NCBI GenBank assembly: GCA_903939115.1
Contig: CAJAFV010000065.1
Span: 1 to 64,000 of the forward strand
Source of the DNA: an uncultured Geobacteraceae bacterium
GTDB lineage: Bacteria; Desulfobacterota; Desulfuromonadia; Geobacterales; Pseudopelobacteraceae
Direction of reading: 5' to 3'
DNA length: 64,000 bases
A model generated the notes under the pieces. It was not told where the DNA came from. It worked only from the letters and a program-made list of their open reading frames with translations, and did no database searches. Made by a program: the position numbers and the translations under genes. This document shows positions 55,384 through 63,736 of this stretch, piece by piece. Every line of letters starts with the position of its first letter. The stretch's first letter is position 1.

Positions 55384-56357
55384 GCCGGCGCTCCCCCCTT
55401 GCGTGCCATGACCCGGGCCATAAGCGACCCCTCATACACCAGCGGATATTCGCGCAGCGTAAAGAGAATACCGTCGACCGGCGCGCGGACTTCGGAAAGG
55501 ATGTCCCCCCGTAAAGGGGAAACAATCGTACCGAGCAGCTCCCCCCGACGGACGTCGGTCCAGTGCGACGCAGCCGGAATGAACATACCTGAGGTCTGGG
55601 CATTGAGATAATGGACATTGCTGTCATCGGCGATAAATGGAGTGTGTGTTGTTTCCGGGACAGAAACATCTGACGCCAGAACCCCCAGGTCCCTGCAGAC
55701 TGTCAGGATTCCGGCGACAAGCTGGTCGCAATACTCTGGCGTGATACGCATGCCGACTCCCATCTCAGCCACCAGGCAGGGGGTGCCGCAACTGTTGAGA
55801 CTGTGGGCCAGCGTTGTTTCCAACACCGTCGCGGCGCCATGCAGCCAGATCAGGTCAAGATTCATGCGGCGGGCAATCGGCACCAGCAGATCGTCAAACT
55901 CCTGATTGATACGCACCTGGGGAATCTCGCGCAGATAGATGTTGCTGGCGTGAACGTCGACGACCAGCGCCGATCCGGTGAGCGCTGTCATGAGCGCAGC
56001 GGCCAGCCGTTCCGGAAGCGGCCCGCCGGCAGAGCCGGGAAAAGCGCGGTTCAGATCGGTGTCGAAGACCGGCAGACCGCGAGTAAGGGTATCCAGTCCC
56101 AGGGTATTGACCGCCGGGTAGAGTTCGATGCTGCCAAGGAGACCACCGGGAGAGGTGCGCTGCAGTTCGTCCAGCCAGGCTGCAAGACGGTGGCAGACAT
56201 ACAGTCCCTCCAACTCGTCGCCATGAATGCCGGCAACAACCGAGAGTCGTGGTCCGCCACCACCGGAAAAAACGGTACGGCGGATTTCCATCCGCTCACG
56301 ATACGGCATCTCTATGGTAAAAAAAGTTTCTGTTTTCATGGCTGTTGGTACGGACAT
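55380..56357 (-). CDS. Succinylglutamate desuccinylase/aspartoacylase-like hydrolase B
   Basis: A 325-residue paralogue of the preceding gene. Zinc ligands in GIHGDELEGLYV and VVDVHASN; NRAFPG for substrate. The two proteins are clearly diverged, implying two substrates or a heteromer. It is 17 bp downstream of the transglutaminase-like gene. ATG 56357 follows GAAAGGACGACG. Confidence 0.82.
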   Translation of the reverse strand: MSVPTAMKTETFFTIEMPYRERMEIRRTVFSGGGGPRLSVVAGIHGDELEGLYVCHRLAAWLDELQRTSPGGLLGSIELYPAVNTLGLDTLTRGLPVFDTDLNRAFPGSAGGPLPERLAAALMTALTGSALVVDVHASNIYLREIPQVRINQEFDDLLVPIARRMNLDLIWLHGAATVLETTLAHSLNSCGTPCLVAEMGVGMRITPEYCDQLVAGILTVCRDLGVLASDVSVPETTHTPFIADDSNVHYLNAQTSGMFIPAASHWTDVRRGELLGTIVSPLRGDILSEVRAPVDGILFTLREYPLVYEGSLMARVMARKGGAPA

Positions 56358-56374
56358 CGTCGTCCTTTCGGATT

Positions 56375-57244
56375 TTATTGCTGTTCCTGCATTGTTACTG
56401 TCACCGCCGGCTGTTCTCCGGACGATTCACCTTTGAAACTTCCCCGCTGTGGAGCGGCATCGTAGGAATCGCGACCGACGGCTACGGCGACGTAATGATC
56501 ATTGGTCAGCAGGTTATGGGTTGCGTCAAAACCGATCCACCCGGCACCCGGCACCAGAGCCTCGGCCCAGGCATGGGTGGCCAGTTTTTCACCGACCTGG
56601 CTGATGCCCGGATCAAGATACCCCATGACGTAGCGGGCCGGAATTGACCAGGAACGGGCGACGGTTATGAACAGATGGGCGAAATCCTGACAGACGCCTC
56701 CCCCTTGGCGAACGGCCGACACAAGTGACCCGTGAACCTCCGTGGAACCGGTGCGATACTCAAACACCTTCGGCACCCAGGCTAACAGCTCCAAAAGAGA
56801 TTCGAGCAGTGGCTGATCTTTGTCCTGGCGCGGGAATGCGCACGTAATCGCCTCGGCAAGCTTCATGGCTGAAGGGGTCAACAGACTGCGGTGGAGCACA
56901 AAATCATTCATCGGAGGCGCACGCCGGATCGCTTCCCGTAACCACTCATGCTCACCCGACGGCGGCACCGGTTCAAAACTGAACGGGTTCTCCTTCAGCG
57001 TTTCGACCTCACTTTTCAGGCGCGTCACCAAGCGGTTGTGGGGCTGAATGATGCAGAAGTAGTCAACCCGGTTACCAAAATAATCCTGATAGGAAGCAAA
57101 CTCTGCTGACGGTTCCGTTTCAATGGAGCAGGAGATAACCTGCTGGTGTCCATCAGTGCGCGGCGCCAGGCGCAACTCGATATGGTGTTCCCGTACCGTG
57201 CGGGGATATTCCAGCACCGTTTCGTGCTCTATCAGATATCGCAT
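56375..57244 (-). CDS. Transglutaminase-like cysteine peptidase
   Basis: A 289-residue protein with a bacterial transglutaminase N-terminal beta domain (about 1-100, MRYLIEHETVLEYPRTVREHHIELRLAPR) and a papain-like core: catalytic Cys in GGGVCQDFAHLF, His in THAWAEALVPG, Asp in GFDATH. The set ATP-grasp/alpha-E/transglutaminase is a recurring bacterial gene group thought to make or process a small peptide-like product. Follows the alpha-E gene by 9 bp; AAGGAG precedes ATG 57244. Confidence 0.88.
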   Translation of the reverse strand: MRYLIEHETVLEYPRTVREHHIELRLAPRTDGHQQVISCSIETEPSAEFASYQDYFGNRVDYFCIIQPHNRLVTRLKSEVETLKENPFSFEPVPPSGEHEWLREAIRRAPPMNDFVLHRSLLTPSAMKLAEAITCAFPRQDKDQPLLESLLELLAWVPKVFEYRTGSTEVHGSLVSAVRQGGGVCQDFAHLFITVARSWSIPARYVMGYLDPGISQVGEKLATHAWAEALVPGAGWIGFDATHNLLTNDHYVAVAVGRDSYDAAPQRGSFKGESSGEQPAVTVTMQEQQ

Positions 57245-57253
57245 TACGACTCC

Positions 57254-58195
57254 TTATTGGAAAAAATCTTCCGCCAGCGCTGCGTGGAAACCCGCCAACC
57301 GCTCCAGCAACCGTTCCAGATATTCATGTAGTCCCTCGGCGAAAAGCTGCTGGGATGTGCCATTGACCATTGCCAGGAGAGCGGCAAAGGCCGTCCGGGT
57401 TGCATCCTTCTGCTCCAGGCCGATTATCCCCAAAGCTCCCTCCATATGCCCCACCGAAAATATGATTGAACGGGGAAAATCGCGGTTAAGCACAACGAAT
57501 TCGGCCACGTCGCCAGGCATGAATGCCGAGTGGTAATTGCGGCGGAACGCCTCGAAACCGGACAGCGACTTGAGCAGCGCCGCCCACTGGTAATAGTCCA
57601 GAGCGGACCCGACCATGGAGAGGTCCGGAAGGATAATGTGATACTTGATATCGAGAGTACGGACCGTCATATCGGCCCGCTCGAAGCAGCCCCCCAACTG
57701 GTAGAAGGCGTAGGCCTCACCCCGCATCATGGTCGAGGCGACCAGTCCGTTGAAGCGGGCTACCTGATTGCGCAGATCGACGAAAAGAGCTCCGGCCCGT
57801 TCGGCGGAGAGCGGTCCCTTAAGACGCTCGTCGAAACGCATCCAGATCTCGTTGACCGCCTCCCACATCTCCTTGGAAATCCGGTCCCGCGCCACCCGGG
57901 CATTCTCGCGGAACAGCCGGAGACAGGTGCGGATCGAACTCGGATTGGTCCGACCGGCACTGATAAACTGCAGTACGCGCGGTGTACTGATACTGCCGTC
58001 ACCGAACTGTTCGTCGTAGAGCGGCTCGGATGAGTTTATCTGCAGGATCGGCCGCCATTTATCCTCTTCCCCCATATCCTCTTCCGCCTCCACCAGATAG
58101 AGCAGGTTGATCTCCATCAGTCGGGCGGTTTCTCCCGCACGCTCCAGGTAACGGGCCATCCAGTACATAGAATCGGCTATTCTGCTTAACATCAA
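57254..58195 (-). CDS. Alpha-E domain protein
   Basis: A 313-residue helical protein of the alpha-E (DUF403) family, starting MLSRIADSMYWMARYLERAGETARLMEIN, with several conserved Glu/Arg helices. The domain is nearly always encoded next to, or fused with, a circularly permuted ATP-grasp enzyme and is predicted to assist peptide-bond formation. Its activity is unproven. It follows the ATP-grasp gene after a 38-bp gap containing a palindrome. Confidence 0.9.
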   Translation of the reverse strand: MMLSRIADSMYWMARYLERAGETARLMEINLLYLVEAEEDMGEEDKWRPILQINSSEPLYDEQFGDGSISTPRVLQFISAGRTNPSSIRTCLRLFRENARVARDRISKEMWEAVNEIWMRFDERLKGPLSAERAGALFVDLRNQVARFNGLVASTMMRGEAYAFYQLGGCFERADMTVRTLDIKYHIILPDLSMVGSALDYYQWAALLKSLSGFEAFRRNYHSAFMPGDVAEFVVLNRDFPRSIIFSVGHMEGALGIIGLEQKDATRTAFAALLAMVNGTSQQLFAEGLHEYLERLLERLAGFHAALAEDFFQ

Positions 58196-58207
58196 ATCCC
58201 CCTCAAT

Positions 58208-58225
58208 CCCCCTTTACAAAGGGGG
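58208..58225. repeat. Palindrome between ATP-grasp and alpha-E genes
   Basis: CCCCCTTTACAAAGGGGG is an 18-bp near-perfect palindrome, the core of a small dispersed repeat. Confidence 0.6.
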
Positions 58226-58233
58226 AAGAAAAT

Positions 58234-59679
58234 TTATTCCGCCAGCACCCACGTATCCTTACTTCCGCCCCCCTGGGATGAGTTGACCACCAGCGAACCC
58301 TTGCGCAGCGCCACCCGGGTCAAACCGCCAGGGACAACTTCAATATCCTCACCATAAATCACATAAGGGCGCAGATCCAGATGCCTCGCTTCCAGTTCGC
58401 CGTCCATGTAACAGACGTGACGCGACAGATAGACCACCGGCTGGGCAATGTAGTTACGGGGATTCTCCTGCACGAGCGCCATGAATTCCTTGCGTGAGGC
58501 TGGTGTGGAGGATGGGCCCATCAGCATTCCATATCCACCCGACTCACTGACCGCCTTGATCACCATTCGCTCCATATTGTCAAAGACATACTCGCGGTCT
58601 GTTTCGTTGGTCATCTGAAAAGTGGGGACATTGTTGAGAATCGGCTCCTGTCCGAGGTAATAGCGGATAATGTCCGGCACATAGGGGTACACCGCCTTGT
58701 CATCGGCAATGCCGCTTCCCGGTGCATTAACAATAGCGACGTTTCCTGCGCGCCAGGCATTGATCACTCCGGCGATACCGAGAGAGGAGTCAGAGCGGAA
58801 TACGAGCGGATCGAGAAAATCATCGTCGATGCGGCGATAGATCACGTCCACACGCTGCAGCCCGGTAGTCGTCTTGAGGTAGACGATATCGTTAACAACA
58901 ACCATGTCGCGCCCTTCAGCCAACTCCACCCCCATCTCCTTGGCCAGGAAGGTGTGCTCGAAATATGCGGAGTTGTAGATGCCGGGGGTCAGCAGCACGA
59001 TATCGGCATGAGCAGTTCCCCGCGGCGAGAGGGCGCGCAGGGCGGCAAGCAGCAGCGAGGGGTAATGTTCGACGCGGCGGACGCGGTATTTATTAAAAAA
59101 CTCCGGCAGGATGCGGCGCTCGATAACCCGGTTTTCGATCATGTAGGAGACCCCGGACGGGGTCCGCAGGTTGTCCTCCAGAATCAGGAACTCCCCTTTC
59201 TCGTCACGGATGATGTCGATACCGCTGACATGTGTGTAAATGCCTCGCGGCGGCACTATGCCGACAATCTCGCGCCGGAAGTCGCGTCCCTGGTAAATCA
59301 GTTCGGGAGGGATGACGCCGTCCTTGATGATGCGCTGTTCGCCATAGAGATCACCCAGGAAAAGGTTCAGCGCCCGCACCCGCTGCTTTAGCCCGGATTC
59401 GATCTTTACCCACTCTGCAGCGGTAATGATGCGCGGAATCAGGTCGAAGGGCCATATACGCTCGATCCCCTCTTCGCTTTCTCCGTAGACCGTGAACGTG
59501 ACCCCTTCGGCCTGCAGCGCCAGCTGGGATTCATGCGCCTTGGCCTCCAGGGCACTGTTGCCGGTGGCTTTGATATGATCCCACAGCAGACGGTAGTGGT
59601 CGCGGGGGGTGAAGTCATCGGCGTAGAATTCATGATAGGGGGTGCGGGGTTTACTGCCAGGTATGCCGACGTTGTTCAT
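58234..59679 (-). CDS. Circularly permuted ATP-grasp protein
   Basis: A 481-residue ATP-dependent ligase-type enzyme (COG2308). Recognisable parts are WPFDLIPRIITAAEWVKIESGLKQRVRALNLFLGDLYG, ILEDNLRTPSGVSYMIENR, and the C-terminal VVKAVSESGGYGM-like IKAVSESGGYGMLMGPSS with APQPVVYLS-type IAQPVVYLSRH. It probably joins a carboxylate to an amine in making a peptide-like compound. First gene of a five-gene operon that ends with two aspartoacylase-like hydrolases. GGAGTGGGCGACC precedes ATG 59679. Confidence 0.9.
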   Translation of the reverse strand: MNNVGIPGSKPRTPYHEFYADDFTPRDHYRLLWDHIKATGNSALEAKAHESQLALQAEGVTFTVYGESEEGIERIWPFDLIPRIITAAEWVKIESGLKQRVRALNLFLGDLYGEQRIIKDGVIPPELIYQGRDFRREIVGIVPPRGIYTHVSGIDIIRDEKGEFLILEDNLRTPSGVSYMIENRVIERRILPEFFNKYRVRRVEHYPSLLLAALRALSPRGTAHADIVLLTPGIYNSAYFEHTFLAKEMGVELAEGRDMVVVNDIVYLKTTTGLQRVDVIYRRIDDDFLDPLVFRSDSSLGIAGVINAWRAGNVAIVNAPGSGIADDKAVYPYVPDIIRYYLGQEPILNNVPTFQMTNETDREYVFDNMERMVIKAVSESGGYGMLMGPSSTPASRKEFMALVQENPRNYIAQPVVYLSRHVCYMDGELEARHLDLRPYVIYGEDIEVVPGGLTRVALRKGSLVVNSSQGGGSKDTWVLAE

Positions 59680-59793
59680 GGTCGCCCACTCCTTTGTGTC
59701 TTCATTCGGATTAGTATACAGACAATTTCACACAATGGAATCATTTGGTAGCTTTCCCCCTTTCATCGGGAGATGAGGTACCATTTTTATATT

Positions 59794-60354
59794 CTACTTC
59801 AAGATGCCAACCGCGATCTGAAGCAGCGATCTCCTTTTATCCATCGCCTCCTTCTGCATGAGGCGGTACGCATCGCCCTCTGACACATGGTTCTTCTCCA
59901 TCAGAACACCTTTGGCTTTTTCAATGATTTTGCGGTTTTCAATGAGTTCACGCAGGTCATAGATTTTCTCTTTCAGCTCTTCGACCTCTTCAACGTGCTG
60001 CAGGGCAATTTCTATGGCCGGCAGAAGATCCTGCTGACGAAGGGGTTTGGTTAAAAAAGCGGCAATTCCGCTTGCAGATGCCCGTTTAACAGTCGCACTG
60101 TCGCAGGCGCTTGTCAGGAGCATAATCGGTATTTTCAGCTTCTTCTTGATCTCAATCGCTGCGGATATACCATCCATACCCGGCATGGCAACATCCAAAA
60201 TTGCCAGATCGGGAAAACTTGCCAACGCCAGTTCCACGGCCTTTGCGCCGTCTCCGCACTCCAGAATTTCATCGAAACCCAGGTCGGTCAGCATGCTCTT
60301 CAGGTTCATCCTGATGAGCGGCTCATCATCACAAATCAGTATTGATCTACTCAT
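59794..60354 (-). CDS. gnfR: ANTAR-domain response regulator, probable nif antiterminator GnfR
   Basis: A 186-residue regulator: receiver domain (ICDDEPL, phosphorylated D in AILDVAMPGMDG about residue 54, K in LTKPLRQ), a coiled linker (about 125-140) and an RNA-binding ANTAR domain (IIEKAKGVLMEKNHVSEGDAYRLMQKEAMDKRRSLLQIA). ANTAR proteins bind paired hairpins in nascent RNA and block terminators. Four nif leaders in this window carry such signals. It has its own sigma-54 promoter, as expected for GnfR, whose gene is switched on by the nitrogen master system in Geobacter sulfurreducens. Confidence 0.85.
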   Translation of the reverse strand: MSRSILICDDEPLIRMNLKSMLTDLGFDEILECGDGAKAVELALASFPDLAILDVAMPGMDGISAAIEIKKKLKIPIMLLTSACDSATVKRASASGIAAFLTKPLRQQDLLPAIEIALQHVEEVEELKEKIYDLRELIENRKIIEKAKGVLMEKNHVSEGDAYRLMQKEAMDKRRSLLQIAVGILK

Positions 60355-60381
60355 GGTTTTTTCCCCCGTATAAGGGGAATT

Positions 60382-60397
60382 AGCATGAGGTGTGCCA
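60382..60397 (-). promoter_or_regulatory. Sigma-54 promoter of the ANTAR regulator gene
   Basis: Minus strand TGGCACACCTCATGCT, 28 bp before the start codon. A small hairpin TTCCCC/GGGGAA with loop TTATAC lies between promoter and gene. Confidence 0.93.
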
Positions 60398-60547
60398 TAT
60401 GGAGAAAATTGTTGTCAGGAGGAGAAAATTAACGCGGATTGCAGGACTACAACCGAGAGGCAGATTCTGAAACAACCAGTTCCAGAATCTCGTCAAAGCG
60501 GGCGGGAGATTGCCATTCTAGCGTCCGCTTTATGATATGGCATTCAA

Positions 60548-61144
60548 TTAATCAGCATCAGAAGGAAACGTCAGCGCTTTTACTAATACAAACGCAGCCT
60601 GCAGAGCCGAGGTCGGGCAGAGCGGAAAACACTCCTTACACTCCCAGCACTCCCTGGCGGCAATCTCGGGAATGAAGCATATCTCTTTCCGTGGTCCCCT
60701 GTCGATAAACCCGACGGCGTTCTTCTTCTTTATTTCTGCGCAATAGCGCACACAGAGTCCGCAGTGAATGCAGAAGGAGATCTCTTTTTCAAAGCGGTCC
60801 CTGTCTGCGCCATACTCCTGGGCCAGACTCTGCAATACTTCAGAGTCCGGAGCATGAGCCAGCATCATCTCCACCAGTGATTTCCGAATCCGCTCCAGCT
60901 TCCTGGTCCTCGTCCGCACCACCAGGTCCTGTTCTACCGGGTAGAGGCACGCGGCAACAACACTTGTTCTACCGCGGGCATCCACTTCCACCGAACAGAT
61001 CCGGCAGCCGCCATGCGCCTCCAGCTTCTCATGATGACAGAGCGTCGGAATTGATATTCCTACGCTTGCGGCGGCCTCCAGAATGGTCGCACCGGACCGT
61101 GCGGTAACTTCTTTTCCATCTATCTGTAATAGCAGTTCACTCAT
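60548..61144 (-). CDS. HoxU/NuoG-N-type iron-sulfur subunit
   Basis: A 198-residue electron-transfer protein. A plant-type [2Fe-2S] ferredoxin domain (CHHEKLEAHGGCRICSV...AACLYPV) is followed by a His/Cys region and two [4Fe-4S]-type motifs (CIHCGLCVRYC and CWECKECFPLC). This matches HoxU of NAD-linked hydrogenases and the N-terminus of NuoG. Its start overlaps the NuoF-like gene by 4 bp. No hydrogenase or formate dehydrogenase subunit follows; the next gene is the ANTAR regulator. Confidence 0.85.
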   Translation of the reverse strand: MSELLLQIDGKEVTARSGATILEAAASVGISIPTLCHHEKLEAHGGCRICSVEVDARGRTSVVAACLYPVEQDLVVRTRTRKLERIRKSLVEMMLAHAPDSEVLQSLAQEYGADRDRFEKEISFCIHCGLCVRYCAEIKKKNAVGFIDRGPRKEICFIPEIAARECWECKECFPLCPTSALQAAFVLVKALTFPSDAD

Positions 61145-63069
61145 GATTGTGCACTCTTTCTGACTATAGTCCGTGATTCTTGAGGGACAGGAGCGGGAAC
61201 AGGCTCACCGGAAATTTTACGCACCGCACCAAAGCGGGCAGGACAGGCTTCCAGGCACGATCCGCACTTCGTGCATTTATCCTGGATAACAATGTGAATC
61301 AGATTTTTGCCCCCGTCAATCGCCTCGGCCGGACACTTCCTGCCGCAACTCAAACAGGCCTGACACTTGTCCGGGTCAATGTAGTACGCAATCAGCTCCT
61401 TGCAGGAAAGCGCCGGACAGTTGCCGTCGTTGATATGCGCCTCATACTCGTCCCTGAAGTGGCGTATCGTGCTTAACACCGGATTCGGGGCCCCTTTGCC
61501 GAGCGCACAGAGAGCGGCGGAACCGGCAACCTCGGACAACTCCTCCAGAAGTTCGATATCGCCTTTTTTCCCCTTCCCCTTCGTTATTCTGGTCAGAATT
61601 TTGAGCATCTGCTTCACGCCTTCTCGGCAGGGAACGCATTTGCCGCACGATTCATCGGCAAGAAAACCGAGGAAGTAGCGCGCGAAATCAACCATGCAGG
61701 TTTCTTCATCCAGAACGATCATGCCGCCGGAGCCCATCATCGAACCGGCCTTGGTCAGTTGATCAAAGTCTACAGCCATATCGAGGAGACTCTCCGGCAT
61801 ACACCCCCCCGCCGGACCGCCTGTCTGTACCGCCTTGTACTTCCTGCCTCCGGGGATGCCGCCGCCGATCTTATAGACAATATCCCGTAAGGTTACTCCC
61901 ATCGGCACCTCTACGAGTCCGGTGTTGTTCACTTTGCCGACCAGCGAGAATATCTTGGTGCCTTTGCTTCCCTCAGTGCCGATTGAGGTAAAGGCGGCAG
62001 CCCCTTTATTGATCACGAGAGGTATGTTGGCCCACGTCTCCACGTTATTTATATTAGTCGGCTTACCCCACAATCCTCTGACCGCCGGATAAGGCGGCCG
62101 TGATTTCGGTTCACCTACTTTGCCTTCCAGTGACATGATGAGGGCTGTCTCCTCGCCGCAGACGAATGCCCCGGCACCCTTATGCACCTTGATGATGAAA
62201 TCAAACCCGGAGCCGAGGATATTTTTCCCGAGCAGACCAAAATCCTCAGCCGTTTTGATGGCCGCCATCACGTTTTCTACTGCCAGCGGGTATTCCTGGC
62301 GAACATAGATATACCCTTCGTGAGCGCCGATGGCATAGGCGCCGATAAGCAGACCCTCCAGCACGCAGTAGGGGTTGCCTTCCATGAGGGAGCGGTCCAT
62401 ATACGCCCCGGGGTCCCCCTCGTCGCAGTTGACGATGACATACTTCGTGTCGCCCTGCGCGTTTCGGCACGCTTCCCACTTTATACCGGCCGGAAAGCCT
62501 CCGCCTCCGCGCCCCCTCAAACTTGCAGCCTTGACCTCAGCGATAACCTGCTCCGGCGTCATTCCAGTGAACACTTTAGTCAACGCCTGATAGCCGCCTA
62601 CGGCGAGATAATCTTCAAGGTTTTTCGGGTCTATCTTGGTATTGAGGCCAAGAACAAGCCGCTGCTGGTTTTTGTAGAAGGGGATATCCTCTTCATTGAC
62701 CGCTTTTTCACCCGTGGTTGGGTCAACATAGACCAGGCGCTCGACAATTTTCTTTGCCATCAATGTTTGCGAGACAATCTCCGGAATGTCTTCAGGCTTT
62801 ACCTTCAGGTAGCAGACCCCCTCGGGGTAAATGACGATTATCGGACCCTGCTCACAAAAACCGTGGCAACCGGTTTTCCTGAAATGAACCGCATCCGTTA
62901 ACCCCTGCTTTTCCAGTTCCCGGTCAAGTGCCGCCGCGACTTTCTTACAGTGGGTCGCCTGGCAGGCTGAGCCCGAACAGAGCGTGATGCACGGCTTTTC
63001 AGGATCCCTTGTAGACAGTATATCCTGCCGTAATGCTTCGAGTTCGGCAGTGGAATGTATCCGTGGCAT
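61141..63069 (-). CDS. NuoF/HoxF-type NAD(P)H-oxidising flavoprotein
   Basis: A 642-residue subunit. N-terminal thioredoxin-like [2Fe-2S] domain (CSGSACQATHC and GCHGFCEQGP, about 30-85), FMN/NADH-binding core with GRGGGGFPAGIKW and NCDEGDPGAYMDR, [4Fe-4S] site CGKCVPCREG, and a C-terminal two-cluster ferredoxin (CQACLSCGRKCP and CTKCGSCLEACP). This is the architecture of HndC/HydB/NADP-reducing hydrogenase flavosubunits. It would exchange electrons between NAD(P)H and ferredoxin-type partners. Confidence 0.9.
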   Translation of the reverse strand: MPRIHSTAELEALRQDILSTRDPEKPCITLCSGSACQATHCKKVAAALDRELEKQGLTDAVHFRKTGCHGFCEQGPIIVIYPEGVCYLKVKPEDIPEIVSQTLMAKKIVERLVYVDPTTGEKAVNEEDIPFYKNQQRLVLGLNTKIDPKNLEDYLAVGGYQALTKVFTGMTPEQVIAEVKAASLRGRGGGGFPAGIKWEACRNAQGDTKYVIVNCDEGDPGAYMDRSLMEGNPYCVLEGLLIGAYAIGAHEGYIYVRQEYPLAVENVMAAIKTAEDFGLLGKNILGSGFDFIIKVHKGAGAFVCGEETALIMSLEGKVGEPKSRPPYPAVRGLWGKPTNINNVETWANIPLVINKGAAAFTSIGTEGSKGTKIFSLVGKVNNTGLVEVPMGVTLRDIVYKIGGGIPGGRKYKAVQTGGPAGGCMPESLLDMAVDFDQLTKAGSMMGSGGMIVLDEETCMVDFARYFLGFLADESCGKCVPCREGVKQMLKILTRITKGKGKKGDIELLEELSEVAGSAALCALGKGAPNPVLSTIRHFRDEYEAHINDGNCPALSCKELIAYYIDPDKCQACLSCGRKCPAEAIDGGKNLIHIVIQDKCTKCGSCLEACPARFGAVRKISGEPVPAPVPQESRTIVRKSAQS

Positions 63070-63080
63070 ATTGTAGTTCC

Positions 63081-63533
63081 TTACTCGTAATTTTTAAACG
63101 TTTCCGCTACCTGGGCCGGAGTAATATTGCCATGATATTCGCCGTCAACAACCATAACCGGTCCCAGCGCACAGCAGCCGATGCAGTTCACCGTTTCAAG
63201 GCTGTACTTTAAATCGACGTCCGTCTCACCCGGGCCGATGCCGATCTGTTCCGTTACGGAGTCAAGGACACGCTGCGCGCCACGAACATGACAGGCGGTG
63301 CCCATGCAGACATGAACTTCATGACGTCCCCGGGGAACGAGGCTGAATGACTTATAAAACGTGGTGATATGCTGTATCTGGCTCATCGGCACATCAAGTT
63401 TTTCACTGACCCGTTCGAGCGCCTCTTTGGGGAGCCAATGATTCTCGCTCTGGATATCAAGCAGTATCTGAATGAGCGAACTCGCTTCGCACTGATGTTT
63501 ATCAATAATCTGATCGATCGTAATGGTATCCAT
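63081..63533 (-). CDS. NuoE/HoxE-type [2Fe-2S] subunit
   Basis: A 150-residue thioredoxin-like ferredoxin with a helical N-terminus and four cysteines: CMGTACHVRGA (about 82-92) and CIGCCALGP (about 122-130), the normal NuoE spacing. It forms the diaphorase module with the NuoF-like and HoxU-like proteins, and is the first of the three genes. ATG 63533 follows AGGGACT. The REP element at 63584 lies upstream. Confidence 0.9.
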   Translation of the reverse strand: MDTITIDQIIDKHQCEASSLIQILLDIQSENHWLPKEALERVSEKLDVPMSQIQHITTFYKSFSLVPRGRHEVHVCMGTACHVRGAQRVLDSVTEQIGIGPGETDVDLKYSLETVNCIGCCALGPVMVVDGEYHGNITPAQVAETFKNYE

Positions 63534-63583
63534 AGTCCCTTTTTCCCATTCTTCTATCTGATTCGTTCTAATTCGCCGCTACG

Positions 63584-63693
63584 TCCCTTCTCCCTGAGGG
63601 AGAAGGTGGCCGAAGGCCGGATGAGGGGGTAACGGTCTAGCATAATTAAGAATTTCCCCCTCACCCGAACCCTCTCCCTCAGGGAGAGGGGAC
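63584..63693. repeat. GGGAGAAGGTGGCCGAAGG repeat, second copy
   Basis: CCCTTCTCCCTGAGGGAGAA then GGTGGCCGAAGGCCGGATGA and, after a 40-bp AT-rich centre, CCCCCTCACCCGAACCCTCT and CCCTCAGGGAGAGGGG. It is nearly identical in both ends to 42580-42711. The copy is flanked by an inverted ATTCGTTCTAAT (63561-63572) / ATTAGAACGAAT (63716-63727). Confidence 0.85.
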
Positions 63694-63736
63694 TTTTTTT
63701 GATGACAAGCGGAAGATTAGAACGAATTAGGTTGTC

